Assembly: GCA_004213555.1 (NCBI GenBank)
Contig: SHAP01000010.1
Location: forward strand, 1 to 63,612
Source of the DNA: Phycisphaeraceae bacterium
GTDB lineage: Bacteria; Planctomycetota; Phycisphaerae; Phycisphaerales; SM1A02
Length of the DNA stretch: 63,612 nt
Direction of reading: 5' to 3'
The notes beneath the pieces are model-generated. The model saw nothing but the letters and a program-made list of their open reading frames with translations. It made no database searches and was not told the DNA's origin. Below are positions 42,748 to 53,300 of this stretch, one piece after another; position 1 is the stretch's first letter, and every line of letters begins with the position of its first letter. The position numbers and the translations under genes are program-made.

Positions 42748-44130
42748 TCAGTGGTCCACGCGGGTTCCACCCAAAACTGTACTGATTTCGGCCACCCGTT
42801 GGTCCACTTCTTGCAAAGTTGCCGCTTCGAGGTTCAAACGAAGCAACGGCTCGGTGTTGGAAGGACGCACGTTGCACCACCAAGAACCATGATCCACGGT
42901 GACTCCATCAACATGCAGTACCTCAGCTTCGGGACTTGCGGCGACCAAACGATCCATCGCGGCGGCCTTGTCGTCCACCTCGAAGTTGATTTCTCCCGAT
43001 TGGCAGTAGCGTCGCAGCGGTCCGATGCATTCTGACAAAGGTTTGGCATCGGCCACCATACCTGCACAAAACGCGGCAAAAGCAATCGCGCCGGAATCAG
43101 CGCACCAGTTGTCTTTGAAGTAGAAGTGCCCAGACAATTCTCCGCCAAATGAAGAACCCGTCTCCTTCATTTTCGATTTCATAAACACGTGGCCAACCCG
43201 CGACAAATATGGTTCGCCCCCAGAATTTTTTATGGTTTCAGGGAGAATTTTGGATGAACGCAAGTCGTACACGACCCCGCCCCCATTGGTAAGAAAGCCG
43301 GGAGCAAGCCATGCAGTGGCGAGATCGCACCCAACGGAATCGCCCTGCTCGTCCACCAAAACGCACCGATCAGCATCGCCATCAAAACAAACGCCAAAAT
43401 CACAGCCGTGCTCTCGAACCGCTTCTTGGGTCCAGCGAAGATTGGACTCCACCAAAGGATTGGGCTCATGCACAAATGAGCCCTGGTCGTTGTCAAAATG
43501 CAACTGAATCAACTCAAGACCGGGCACACTTGCGAACACTTTCGGCACCATGGTGCCGGCCATTCCGTTGCTGGCGTCTACGGCTACTTTCAACCGAACC
43601 GTGCCATCCAAAAGGGAGGCAGGCAAAAAGCGGTGCACGTGTTCGCGGTACCCTGCCCAGAGGTCTTGATGATCTACCGCCGGAGATTCGTCACCAGCTT
43701 GATATGCGCAGCTCGTGGCGAGAACTTCTATCTCTTGGAGACCCGATTCACGGCCGATGGGGGCGGCTCCCGGTCCACTTATCTTGAATCCGTTGTACTG
43801 AATTGGGTTGTGGCTGGCCGTGGTTTGAATGGCACCAGCCCCATCCAATGCGTTGACCGCCCAATACAAAAATGGAGTGTCCACCAATCCGACGTCGATG
43901 ACTTTCACACCGCTGGCGAGCAATCCTCTCTGCAGTTCGCGAACCAGGCCCGGTGAGTGCGGCCGCATGTCGCGACCAACCACCACGGGTTTTCCTGGTG
44001 AGCTCTTCGCCAAAAAAGAGCCCGCCCCGAATCCAATGCGATACGCGACGGATTCTGAAAGGGGCTCGGGATACACCGCCCGAACGTCGTATGCCTTGAA
44101 AACATTGGGAAACTCGATGGATGATGTCAT
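42748..44130 (-). CDS. Phosphomannomutase/phosphoglucomutase
   Basis: A 460-residue alpha-D-phosphohexomutase. The phosphoserine loop is TTASHNPIQYNGFK, the metal loop FDGDADRCVLVD, the sugar-binding loop GGELSGHFYFKDN and the phosphate-binding loop RPSNTEPLLRLN. All four catalytic loops are intact, so it should interconvert hexose 1- and 6-phosphates (ManB/AlgC type). It starts 12 bases after the DinG-type helicase stop and is followed two bases later by the Fur-family gene. Confidence 0.93.
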   Translation of the reverse strand: MTSSIEFPNVFKAYDVRAVYPEPLSESVAYRIGFGAGSFLAKSSPGKPVVVGRDMRPHSPGLVRELQRGLLASGVKVIDVGLVDTPFLYWAVNALDGAGAIQTTASHNPIQYNGFKISGPGAAPIGRESGLQEIEVLATSCAYQAGDESPAVDHQDLWAGYREHVHRFLPASLLDGTVRLKVAVDASNGMAGTMVPKVFASVPGLELIQLHFDNDQGSFVHEPNPLVESNLRWTQEAVREHGCDFGVCFDGDADRCVLVDEQGDSVGCDLATAWLAPGFLTNGGGVVYDLRSSKILPETIKNSGGEPYLSRVGHVFMKSKMKETGSSFGGELSGHFYFKDNWCADSGAIAFAAFCAGMVADAKPLSECIGPLRRYCQSGEINFEVDDKAAAMDRLVAASPEAEVLHVDGVTVDHGSWWCNVRPSNTEPLLRLNLEAATLQEVDQRVAEISTVLGGTRVDH

Positions 44131-44142
44131 GGAATACCCATG

Positions 44143-46137
44143 CTAGCGATGAGATGCTGAATCGATGGTCTCCACTTGGACGCCTTCAGGCAGCGCGTCC
44201 AAAAATCGACGCCCGTACGACTTGGTCAACACCCGAGGGTCCAAAATCGCCACCAATCCCTCATCGGTGGCGGAGCGAATCAAGCGCCCCACACCTTGCC
44301 GAAACTTGATCAGAGCTCGAGGCACAGTGTCGTCAAAAAATGGCTTTCCTCCCTGCGACTCTATGGATTCGTGGCGCGCTTGCACCAACGGCTTGTCCGG
44401 TGGATCAAACGGCAATCTGGTGATGATGACGTTACGAAGCGACTCGCCCCGGACATCAACCCCTTGCCAAAATGAGGCAACGCCAAACAGAACCGATCTT
44501 CGATCCGCCCGGAACCGTTCAAGGAGGCGTCCCGGGGCACCATCCTCTCCCTGAACCAACACGGGGTGGCCTCGATCACCAAATGCCCGACGCAACAGAC
44601 CAGCACACTCACGCAAAGTACGCCAATTGGTACAAAGCACAAATGCACCACCATCGGTGCGTTGCACCAGTTCGTCGATACGCCGAGACAATGAGGACAA
44701 ATATCCCGGTGCGGTTGGTTCCGGCATCCTTTCATCCACCAGCACCTTCATCTGGCGGGCATGGTCAAACGGTGAACCCAACTCAATGGTCTCCGCGTCC
44801 TCGCACCCCAGCCGGGTACGGGCGTGCAAAAATGAACCCGCTCCGGTGGTCAGAGTCGCGCTGGTTAACACAACTCCCGTTTTCCCACCAAAAAGATGCT
44901 CCCGCAAGATTGGAGAAGCATCAACAGCAGTTGCGGCCAAGCGAAGACGTCGGAAAGCGTCTCCGGGCCGCGGCATGCCCTCCAACCAATACACACAGCC
45001 TGAGATTGTCTGCTCTACCAGAGCTTTGGTCTGACCAATCAAATCTTCGCAACGATCTTCGTATGCATCGATTTCATAACCGTCGGCTTCTTGGACACAG
45101 AGATCACGAAGCAAATTCAGTCGACTCTTGAGTTCACCTATCGCAGGAGTCAACGTGTCCGGCACGATACCGGGCGCTCGAATGCGGCCGTTCGCCTCGG
45201 CCTGCTGCCCCCAACGTTCCCAGGCATCAAAGAATTGTTCTGCAGCCTCCGCCAAACGCTGGACCGCTTGCACGGCACTGACCCGTGCACTCTCACGTCC
45301 TTCCTTGAGTTCAAGAGTGTCAAGGAAGGCACGACCCCTCCGGCTGTCATGCAACACGCGAACCAAATGTCGAACCGAACCCTCAGCCAAGCTGGTTCCG
45401 AACTGTTCACAGGCCACATCCTCAACCGCATGGGCTTCATCCAGAATGACGTGGTCGTACGCCGGCAGAAAACCTGCCCCCCGGGCCCGAAGCGCCAGGT
45501 CACTGAAGAAGAGGGCATGGTTGCAGATCAAAAGTTGCCCAGATTCCATACGACGACGAGCGAGCTGATAGAAACAAGAGTCGTGTCGAGGACACTTGCG
45601 GCCCATGCAATTGCCCGAATCCGAACGCACCAAATCCCAAACATCACCTCTTGGGGCAAAGTCGAGGTCCGTCCGTGTGCCATCCGAGGTCAGGTCCACC
45701 CACCGCGACAATGCTCCAACTTCTTCTTGGGCTTTTGGATCCGAAAGAAGTCGGTCCACCCGCTGCTCGGTTCGCTCCATCCGTCGACGAGAAACGTAGT
45801 TGTTGCGACCTTTGACCAGCACTGCGCTGAATTCATTTGGCACCACCGACCGAATCAGGGGCACGTCTTTATCGTGCAATTGCTCCTGAAGGGCGATCGT
45901 ATGGGTGACCACCACCACCCGCTCGTCATGTTCAAGGACGCGGCGTACCGCGGGAAGAAGATATCCAAAGGACTTTCCAGTTCCTGTACCTGCTTCAATC
46001 AACAACGGGCGGCGGGTGCTTAAGGCTGAGTCAACCGCTCGCACCATCGCGGTCTGCTGGGGGCGCGATTCATAGCCCGAGATCCGACGGGCGATCGGAC
46101 CTTCCGGGTGCAGCAAGAGTTCGGCATCGAGTCCCAC
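44143..46137 (-). CDS. DinG/XPD-type ATP-dependent DNA helicase
   Basis: A 664-residue superfamily 2 helicase. Walker A is EAGTGTGKSFGYLLPA near residue 48, the DEAH box is VILDEAHAVED near residue 230, and motif VI is FRQGVGRLIRSATDEG near the end. Between them CMGRKCPRHDSC provides cysteines for the iron-sulfur cluster typical of XPD/DinG helicases. It starts at a GTG 16 bases after the isocitrate-dehydrogenase-like gene. A role in unwinding damaged or structured DNA is the family expectation. Confidence 0.92.
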   Translation of the reverse strand: MGLDAELLLHPEGPIARRISGYESRPQQTAMVRAVDSALSTRRPLLIEAGTGTGKSFGYLLPAVRRVLEHDERVVVVTHTIALQEQLHDKDVPLIRSVVPNEFSAVLVKGRNNYVSRRRMERTEQRVDRLLSDPKAQEEVGALSRWVDLTSDGTRTDLDFAPRGDVWDLVRSDSGNCMGRKCPRHDSCFYQLARRRMESGQLLICNHALFFSDLALRARGAGFLPAYDHVILDEAHAVEDVACEQFGTSLAEGSVRHLVRVLHDSRRGRAFLDTLELKEGRESARVSAVQAVQRLAEAAEQFFDAWERWGQQAEANGRIRAPGIVPDTLTPAIGELKSRLNLLRDLCVQEADGYEIDAYEDRCEDLIGQTKALVEQTISGCVYWLEGMPRPGDAFRRLRLAATAVDASPILREHLFGGKTGVVLTSATLTTGAGSFLHARTRLGCEDAETIELGSPFDHARQMKVLVDERMPEPTAPGYLSSLSRRIDELVQRTDGGAFVLCTNWRTLRECAGLLRRAFGDRGHPVLVQGEDGAPGRLLERFRADRRSVLFGVASFWQGVDVRGESLRNVIITRLPFDPPDKPLVQARHESIESQGGKPFFDDTVPRALIKFRQGVGRLIRSATDEGLVAILDPRVLTKSYGRRFLDALPEGVQVETIDSASHR

Positions 46138-46153
46138 CCTGAAATCGTAGGTC

Positions 46154-47176
46154 TTAGGCGAGCCGCGCGATGACGGCGTCGGCGAATCCGGTGGTGGTCA
46201 AGGATCCCCCGAGGTCACCGGTGCATTCGCCGGCTTCCAAGCACGCGTTGTAGGCATTGCGAACTCGATCGGCGGCCTCGGCACAATCGGCATAACCACG
46301 AGTATCACCGAGGTGCCTGAGCAACATGACGCCACTCATCAAGAGTGCGAGTGGATTGGCCTTGTCTTGGCCCGCGATGTCGGGAGCTGAACCGTGCACG
46401 GCCTCGAAAATGGAGCCAACAAGACCGTGGTTGGCCCCTGGAGTGACCCCAAGGCCGCCAACCAAGCCCGCGCACAGGTCACTCATGATGTCGCCATATA
46501 AGTTTTCACACAACACGACATCAAACTGTGAGGGATCTTTGACCATCCGCATGCAGCCCGCGTCAATGATGACCTCCTCGTATTCGACCGATTGATAGTC
46601 CTCGGCAACCTTCTTGGCTTCCTCGAGGAACAACCCGTCGGAAAGTTTCATGATGTTGGCTTTGTGGAGGGCGCTCACTTTCTTTCGACCACGCTTTTCC
46701 GCGTAATCAAAAGCAAATTCGGCAATGCGACGGCACGCAGATCGGGTCGCCACCTTGAGGGAAGTCACCACGCCGTCGGTCACCGTATGCTCGATGCCGG
46801 CATACAGCCCCTCGGTATTTTCCCGCACAATGACCAGATCAACATTGTCGTAACGCGTGGCCACACCGGGCATGGAACGAACGGGACGCACCGCACCGTA
46901 CAGATCCAAACTCTTCCGCAAACCAACATTGACGGAAGTGAAACCCGAACCAATCGGTGTCGTGCAAGGTCCTTTCAAAGCGACACCGTGCTCGCGAATC
47001 GCGTCAAGGGTGGCGTCTGGCAAGACGGAAGATCCGCCAGCATCAAGGGCCGCGACTCCGGCACGGGCTGGAACCCATTCTAATCCAAGTTGACACGCAT
47101 CAAGCACACGCTTGGTGGCACTGGCCACCTCAGGTCCGATGCCATCACCCTCAATTAAGACCACAGACTTGGACAT
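46154..47176 (-). CDS. Isocitrate/isopropylmalate dehydrogenase family, probably NAD-dependent IDH
   Basis: A 340-residue decarboxylating dehydrogenase. VVLIEGDGIGPEV lies at the N terminus; VNVGLRKSLDLYGAVRPVRS and IVRENTEGLYAGIEH are substrate-binding segments of the isocitrate type. LHKANIMKLSDGLFLE and NLYGDIMSDLCAGLVGGLG carry metal and catalytic Asp residues, and FEAVHGSAPDIAGQDKANP the cofactor region. Isopropylmalate or homoisocitrate activity cannot be excluded, though no leu genes are near. The ATG at 47176 follows GGAAGG; a GTG one codon upstream is less likely. Confidence 0.88.
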   Translation of the reverse strand: MSKSVVLIEGDGIGPEVASATKRVLDACQLGLEWVPARAGVAALDAGGSSVLPDATLDAIREHGVALKGPCTTPIGSGFTSVNVGLRKSLDLYGAVRPVRSMPGVATRYDNVDLVIVRENTEGLYAGIEHTVTDGVVTSLKVATRSACRRIAEFAFDYAEKRGRKKVSALHKANIMKLSDGLFLEEAKKVAEDYQSVEYEEVIIDAGCMRMVKDPSQFDVVLCENLYGDIMSDLCAGLVGGLGVTPGANHGLVGSIFEAVHGSAPDIAGQDKANPLALLMSGVMLLRHLGDTRGYADCAEAADRVRNAYNACLEAGECTGDLGGSLTTTGFADAVIARLA

Positions 47177-47295
47177 CACGACACCTTCCGTTCACTGACC
47201 GAATACGAAGAGACCATCCTAACGACATGCATGGTCTTCACCGAATTCTTGAATTGGGTTTGACCAATGGTTCACCAAAGACCGAGAATGAACGC

Positions 47296-48411
47296 ATGAG
47301 GGTTGGGTTTGATACCGAGATCGTGGTGGTGGGCGGAGGCATTGCCGGATTTTTTGCACTTGATCGTCTTCGTACGGCCGGGCACCAAGCCCACTTGATC
47401 GGCTGCCCACGTCCTGGCATGGACCAAACCCAGTGGTCACAAGGCATTTTGCACACCGGATGGAAATACCACCGAGGCGATCCTCGACCGTTTCCTGATC
47501 TCGCGAAGACTTGGCGAGATATGTTTGAAGGCAACGCCGAACCCAAACTCCCCCATGAGGCCATCCGCACCTCAAACCTTCGGGTGTGGGGCGATGTCGA
47601 CGCTGACCCCTCCCTTGGGCCCAAAGTGGTGGACCCACCCGATTGTCTTGGACACCACCAAGTTCACGACCTCGAAGAAAACATCATTGACCCAGGGGTG
47701 GTGTTGAACCACCTTCGCGAAAAGCACCACACCTTCTGCCACCACGGATTGGTCAAAGTGACACGGATGGCGGGTGGATTTGAGATCTTGACTGGCACCG
47801 AACACATCCTCACCAAACATTTGATTCTGGCTGCCGGTGCCGGCAATGAAGCGCTGGGGATGATGCTCGGCCGCCCCCCTGGGTTCATGCAACGCCGCCC
47901 ACTTCGTATGTACCTTATTCGAGGGGCACTCCCAGACCTCTACGGTCATGCCATGCAGCAAAAAGAAGTTGCGCTGACCATTCATACCATTCCCGGTAAG
48001 CACAACGAACAAACTTGGATCATTGGCGGTGCCCTCGCGGAAGATGCACCGGAATTGCATGCGGATGAGGCTGAGCATCGGCTGCGCAATGCATTGATGC
48101 TTTTCCTGCCAGGAGGCCTCCCTACCGGGTGCTGGTGGAGCTCTTACCGCATCGATCGTGCGGAGAAAGCCACGACCGACGGGCAACGTCCCGATGACGT
48201 TTGCGTGGAACTGGTGGATGGTGTGCATTACGTGTGGCCTACCAAATTGGTTTTGGCCCCTCGGGCAGCTGACATCTTGTTGGGCATGCTTCCCAAGCCG
48301 GCCCATCGAACCGAGCAAGCCGAATCCGTGGTTTGGCAACAGTTGCCCGAATTGAAAGCTTTCCAAGTTCCGATCCAAGATGCTGGGTTGAAGTGGCGTC
48401 CGTTGACATGA
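47296..48411 (+). CDS. FAD-dependent oxidoreductase (DAO-like)
   Basis: A 371-residue flavoprotein with the dinucleotide-binding motif EIVVVGGGIAGFFALDRL at residues 8-25. Middle parts include THRQWSQGILHTGW-like sequence (read as QTQWSQGILHTGWKYHRG), typical of DAO-family glycine/glycerol-3-phosphate oxidases, and LILAAGAGNEALG, the second FAD-contact region. An upstream in-frame ATG at 47227 is possible. The stop overlaps the aldo/keto reductase start by four bases (ATGA), so the enzymes probably act in one pathway, which I cannot name. Confidence 0.8.
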   Translation: MRVGFDTEIVVVGGGIAGFFALDRLRTAGHQAHLIGCPRPGMDQTQWSQGILHTGWKYHRGDPRPFPDLAKTWRDMFEGNAEPKLPHEAIRTSNLRVWGDVDADPSLGPKVVDPPDCLGHHQVHDLEENIIDPGVVLNHLREKHHTFCHHGLVKVTRMAGGFEILTGTEHILTKHLILAAGAGNEALGMMLGRPPGFMQRRPLRMYLIRGALPDLYGHAMQQKEVALTIHTIPGKHNEQTWIIGGALAEDAPELHADEAEHRLRNALMLFLPGGLPTGCWWSSYRIDRAEKATTDGQRPDDVCVELVDGVHYVWPTKLVLAPRAADILLGMLPKPAHRTEQAESVVWQQLPELKAFQVPIQDAGLKWRPLT

Positions 48412-49151
48412 TGAAAAAACAATGGCCATGTTTGGTTTGGGGTACGGTCAAACTTGGCCGCACCACCCAATTGCGCACTCCTGTTCACACGCTGCCTTCA
48501 GATACAGAAGCGGAACGCTTGGTTCTTCAAATGGTTGCCTTAGGCATCCGCGCTTTTGATACCGCGCCGGCTTATGGGGCCTCCGAGACGCGGCTGGGCG
48601 TCACAGCAGAGCCGCACATTTCCATCAGCACCAAAGCAGGTGAGACGCATGAACAGGGACAAAGCCATTTTGATTTCAGTGCTGAGGGCGTGAAGCAAAG
48701 CCTTGCGCGGAGCCAAGCAAGGCTCAAACGCGAACAACTGGATCTGGTGTACCTGCATGTCCACGACAACGACCTCGAAATTCTGGAGCACACCGAGGCA
48801 TGGACCACACTGCTTGAAGCCAAAGAAGCCGGAGTCATGACCCACATCGGACTCTCGGGCAAATCCCCCGAGGCCGCCCGGTGGGCGTTGAAGCATCACA
48901 CGGACGCCCTGATGGTGCCGTGGAACCAAAAAGATCAATCGCACACGGATATTTTGGACGAGGCCGCAGCCCGGAACGTGAAGATCTTCGTCAAGAAGGG
49001 GTTGAACTCTGGTGAACTGTCCGCCTCAGCATCTCTGCAATGGATGCTGGAAGATTCCAGAATTCATGCGGTGGTGGTTGGCTCGTTGAGCCTGAAGCAC
49101 ATGCAAGAGAATCTTGAAGTGGCCCGGGCCGTACGGCCCAATCAATGCTGA
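48408..49151 (+). CDS. Aldo/keto reductase-family protein
   Basis: A 247-residue TIM-barrel oxidoreductase. WGTVKLGRTT at the N terminus, IRAFDTAPAYGASETRLG (catalytic Asp and Tyr) near residue 50, LVYLHVHDND, and HIGLSGKSPEAARWAL match the family; the protein is shorter than the usual 300 and lacks part of the C-terminal cofactor region. The start is one of two adjacent ATGs overlapping the FAD gene stop. The substrate is unknown. Confidence 0.85.
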   Translation: MMKKQWPCLVWGTVKLGRTTQLRTPVHTLPSDTEAERLVLQMVALGIRAFDTAPAYGASETRLGVTAEPHISISTKAGETHEQGQSHFDFSAEGVKQSLARSQARLKREQLDLVYLHVHDNDLEILEHTEAWTTLLEAKEAGVMTHIGLSGKSPEAARWALKHHTDALMVPWNQKDQSHTDILDEAAARNVKIFVKKGLNSGELSASASLQWMLEDSRIHAVVVGSLSLKHMQENLEVARAVRPNQC

Positions 49152-49167
49152 CGCCCAAATTCTGAAG

Positions 49168-50301
49168 TCAGGATTTTGGCTTTACCGGAATGATCAAGAC
49201 CTGGTCGAGGTTCAACTTCGTGCGATCTTCACCAATGGTGTCTTTGTTCCGCAAGTACAGCAACTCAACCCAATCCTCACGCTGGACTCCCCAGAAGTCG
49301 CCGACAATACGAGCCAAGGAATCTCCAGATTTCACGGTGTAATACTTCTCACCCGTCCGGAGCGGCGGACGCTTCACCGGCCGGGGCTCCGGCTTCTTGA
49401 TCTGCTTTGGAGGAAGCTTGATGACCGTGCCCACCTGCAGGTTGCCGGGATCAAGATCAGGATTCAACGCTGCAATTTCGGAAGCGCGAGCTTCGTCGCC
49501 CAAGAGCAAACGGGCAATTTTCGTGAAGTTGTCGTTGGGCGAAATTCGGTACTCGTTGGCGGCCAGCGTTGGATCAACTGGCTTGGTTCGGGGTTGGCTC
49601 TTGCGCGGCATCTTCAGCATCTGGCCAATCTGCAACCTGGTGGGATCGACTCCAGGATTCAGCGCGATAATTTCATCGTGCCTTCCTGGCTCGCCAAACC
49701 AATCTTCGGCGATGGTGATGAGGAAGTCACCGTCTTGGACCGTGTAGACCTCGGTGGAAGCCACCGGCTTGGGTTTCGCCACCGGAGCAGCGGTGGGCTT
49801 GGGTTCCGAGTTGGGCTCGGCGGGAGCTACCGGTTCAGATTGTTCACCACCGGACTCTGCACTTGTGGATGGTTTGGCTTCAGCGTTGGTTGGATTGTTT
49901 GCATTTGGAACATTGGAGCCAGAATCCAATTCAGTCGGGGTGGGGCCAAGACCGAGAGGATCAGCGTCCGAAGCGAGCGGTGCACTCGGCGTTCCTTTCT
50001 GGGGAGGATCCAAAGGGCTCCTCGATGGATCAGGAGTGGTTTCCAAATCTGATCCAGGGGCCTCACCGGTTGGAGCAGGCGAAGGAGCCACCGGTCGCTT
50101 GATTTCGAATTCCGATCCCCAATAAGGGTTGGTGACCTGATCACTCGGGGGATCCAAGGGCGCCGATTCGGATTGAATGTCGCCCTCCGCTTGGGTGGAC
50201 CGGGGGGGGTTGATAACAAGGTAGTACCCCACCACTCCAGCCACCAGCACGGTGATCACGATGGGGGCGAAAGTGTTGTTGGATCGATTCTTTCTGGCCA
50301 T
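49168..50301 (-). CDS. Membrane-anchored protein with three LysM domains
   Basis: A 377-residue protein. A single N-terminal transmembrane segment (about 12-30) is followed by a long Pro/Ser/Ala/Glu-rich linker (to about 180). Three LysM domains follow: EVYTVQDGDFLITIAEDWFG, EYRISPNDNFTKIARLLLGD and KYYTVKSGDSLARIVGDFWG, each ending in a P-x-x-LQIGQ- or LDQV-type segment. LysM domains bind peptidoglycan. The ATG at 50301 follows GGAGG; the frame reaching 50460 is discarded. It closes the tgt-yajC-secDF unit. Confidence 0.88.
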   Translation of the reverse strand: MARKNRSNNTFAPIVITVLVAGVVGYYLVINPPRSTQAEGDIQSESAPLDPPSDQVTNPYWGSEFEIKRPVAPSPAPTGEAPGSDLETTPDPSRSPLDPPQKGTPSAPLASDADPLGLGPTPTELDSGSNVPNANNPTNAEAKPSTSAESGGEQSEPVAPAEPNSEPKPTAAPVAKPKPVASTEVYTVQDGDFLITIAEDWFGEPGRHDEIIALNPGVDPTRLQIGQMLKMPRKSQPRTKPVDPTLAANEYRISPNDNFTKIARLLLGDEARASEIAALNPDLDPGNLQVGTVIKLPPKQIKKPEPRPVKRPPLRTGEKYYTVKSGDSLARIVGDFWGVQREDWVELLYLRNKDTIGEDRTKLNLDQVLIIPVKPKS

Positions 50302-50393
50302 CCCAGAACCTCCTGCAGATGAACGAAGCATACCCCCCCATCGACGGGAGATATTGCCAAACCACAGGTCTGGGACGAAGGGTGGAAAAATTC

Positions 50394-53300
50394 TCAGGCT
50401 GAAACGGGTTCCGAACCGCCTGTTGGGGCTGAATCGAGGCGTGTCCCGTCGTTCGTCCACGTCAAAGGTGCCGCGATCGCGATCGAGGAATACGTCCCCA
50501 CCACCAAACCAGCCAGCAAGGTAAAGCAGAAGGCACGCATGCCAGATCCACCTTCCAGGAACAGGATCAGCACCGAGAACAGGGTCGTTCCCGAGGTCAG
50601 CAGAGTTCGGCTTAGGGTCTGGTTGATGGACGCATTGATGATCTTCGGCGTGGCCATCCGGCGACGACCACGATTCTCACGAATTCGGTCGAGGATCACG
50701 ATCGTGTCGTTCAACGAATATCCAATGATGGTCAACAAGCCTGCCACGACACCGAGGTCGATGCGGTAGGGACCGAGCAGACCACCGTCACCGGTGGCCA
50801 AGACCCCAGTCACCGCCAACGCTCCCAAGGTCAGGGAGACATCATGCACCAAGGCCAGAACCGCACCGAAGGAGTAGCGCAACGAGCCAAAGCGAATCCA
50901 GATGTAGACCAAGATGCCAAGGAACGAGAAGAAGACCGCCACGTACGCGTTGGCTTTCAACGTGGCCGCGATCGAGCTTGAGAACGAGGCCACCTCGGAC
51001 AAGCTGGGCGGCTGCCGCAAGGCTTGGCCAATCAAGTTCCATTCCACGTCTGCCATGTCCCGTTGCCAGAGCTCGGGATCGACTTCGTTGTAGTTGCGGA
51101 ATTCATCGCGCACCAGAACGGCCGCCGAGCTCCAACCGTCCGGACCACCTTCGATACCAATGACGCGAGTTTGTCGGCTGCTCGCTTCCCGGAAATCCGG
51201 TTGCGATCGCATGCGGGCCACGCGGCGTTCAATGTCATCGGCGGTCAACGCCGGCGACAAATCTTCCAAGAGAACCGCCGCGCCTCCGAGCATGTCGGTG
51301 GTGCGATCACGAATGTCAGACCGGCCCAGAACACCACCCAATGTGGGGCGGGTCACCGCCATCACGCGGCCGCCGGGGTTTTGGTCGTCCATTCCGGCAA
51401 ACGTCACAGGGGGATCGATGTCAAGACGATCGCTGAAGCGATCCACCAAGGTGTCCACCACCACGCGATCGATGGCAACATCAACGGGCAACTCGGCCGG
51501 CGTGGCCACCTTCACCTGAAAGCGACTGGCCGTGGTGTTGCCCTCGGCGTCGGCGGAGGTCTCCCCAACAGTGACCACGGCTGCCGAACCAAGCTGAGAC
51601 AAAATCAATGCACGTTGGCCATCTGCGGTCAAAGGATCCACATCGGCCGTGGAAATCTCACTGGCCAAAGCACGAATTTCTTGTTCAACCTCAGCCTGGG
51701 CGAGCATCAAGCGGTCTTCACCCTCGGGCTTGGTCTCCATCACGATGCTGACCCCGCCACGGAACTCGGTGTCGAGCAGATCAGCGCCACGCATGCTGAC
51801 CAACAGCAGACTGGCGGCGACCAAGCCGGCAGAGAACAGACGCATGGGCCATCGCAAGGCCATGAAGTCAATGTTGGGTTGCAACGCTTTGCCCAGAGAG
51901 GGAACCGCGATGGGCAACATGGACAACCGCTTCGATCCCATGACATCGGTGTAGAGCAAGAAGCACTGGCGGGTAATGAACAGGGCGGAGAAGAGCGTGG
52001 CCAAGATGCCCACCGTCAATGTCACGGCAAAGCCCTTCACTTCCGCGGTCGCGGTCAAGTACAACGCACCACACACAATGAGGTTGGTGATGTTGCCGTC
52101 AAGAATGGTGGACAACGCCTTGGCGTACCCATTCTTCACAGCCTGCCGCAACACAACATCCCCCAAGGCCAACTCTTCACGGATCCGTTCAAAGATCAGA
52201 ACATTCGCATCCACCGCCATACCCACGGTAAGGACAATTCCGGCCAAACCAGGCAAGGTGAAGGTCGCATCGACGCCCATCAGCACCCCGAAAATGACCA
52301 AGCCGTTGGCCAAAAGGGCAAGGTCGGCAATCAGTCCCGCTTGGAAGTACCAAAGACCCATGAAGATGGCCACCACAACCAACGCAAACAAGAAGGCCTC
52401 GGTACCGCGTTCCAAGTTGTCGGCACCGATCGATGGTCCAAGGACGCTTTCCGAGATGGGCTCTGAAGACAATTGGGCGGACAATGAACCAGCACCAAGC
52501 ACCTTGCGCAAGTACGCGATCTCTTCGGCACCGAAGTTGCCGGTGATTTGACCGTTTCCAGAAATCTGACTTTGAATGGTCGGGGCGGAGTACACCTCGC
52601 TGTCCAGCACAATGGCCATGTTGCGGCCCTTGTTCGCGCCAGTGAGCTGCCCCATACGAAGCGCGCCCGACTGATCGAGAGCAAAGTTGATGGAAGGTCG
52701 GCCCAAGCGGTCCTGACCTTCGCTCGCTCGAACCAATCGCCAGTCGTCGTCCGAAGCAGTCAACGCCTTCCCGGCATCGTCCCGCAGCAAGAGGTAATAG
52801 ATGCCATCTTGTCGGGTGGCGACAAGATCGCGGCTTGCGGCAAAATATCCTTCCGGATTGGCGGTCAAAGCCGCGAGTTCTGCCGGCTTTTCGTACCACT
52901 GTCCCAAGTCGTTGATGGGATACCAAGAGGCCAACGGCGACTGTGTGTTCCCCGCGCCAAGTTCTTCCAACTGCCGACGCAAACCGGCCACGTCCACCCC
53001 TTGAGGATCCGCGGAGGAAACCCCAATGTGGAATTCCAAAACGCCGGCACCTCGAAGCAATCGCTTCAGATCTTCGGGGTCATCAAAGCCGGTCCGTTGC
53101 GACTCGTATTCGTCGTACGCCGATTGAACTTTGGTCAAAGCCAGTTCGAGATCGGGATACTCCGCTTGCAACGAAGCGAAGGCTTTGTCACGTTGGCCAG
53201 GCCCAAAAATTGGGTTCCCGGATTCATCCCGGCGTCCACGGCCTTCTTCATCGCGCTCAAGGATGGGCTTGTTGGGCAAGGTCAAAATGCGCCGGACCCG

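Noticed and set aside
49126..49139. Perfect palindrome GGGCCGTACGGCCC near the end of the aldo/keto reductase gene
   Set aside because: It lies inside coding sequence and has no T-tract; it may help termination of convergent genes but cannot be told from codon use.
51024..52466. A 480-residue open frame on the plus strand
   Set aside because: It lies antisense to secDF, is Gln/His/Gly-rich and low in hydrophobic order; secDF motifs on the other strand are unmistakable.
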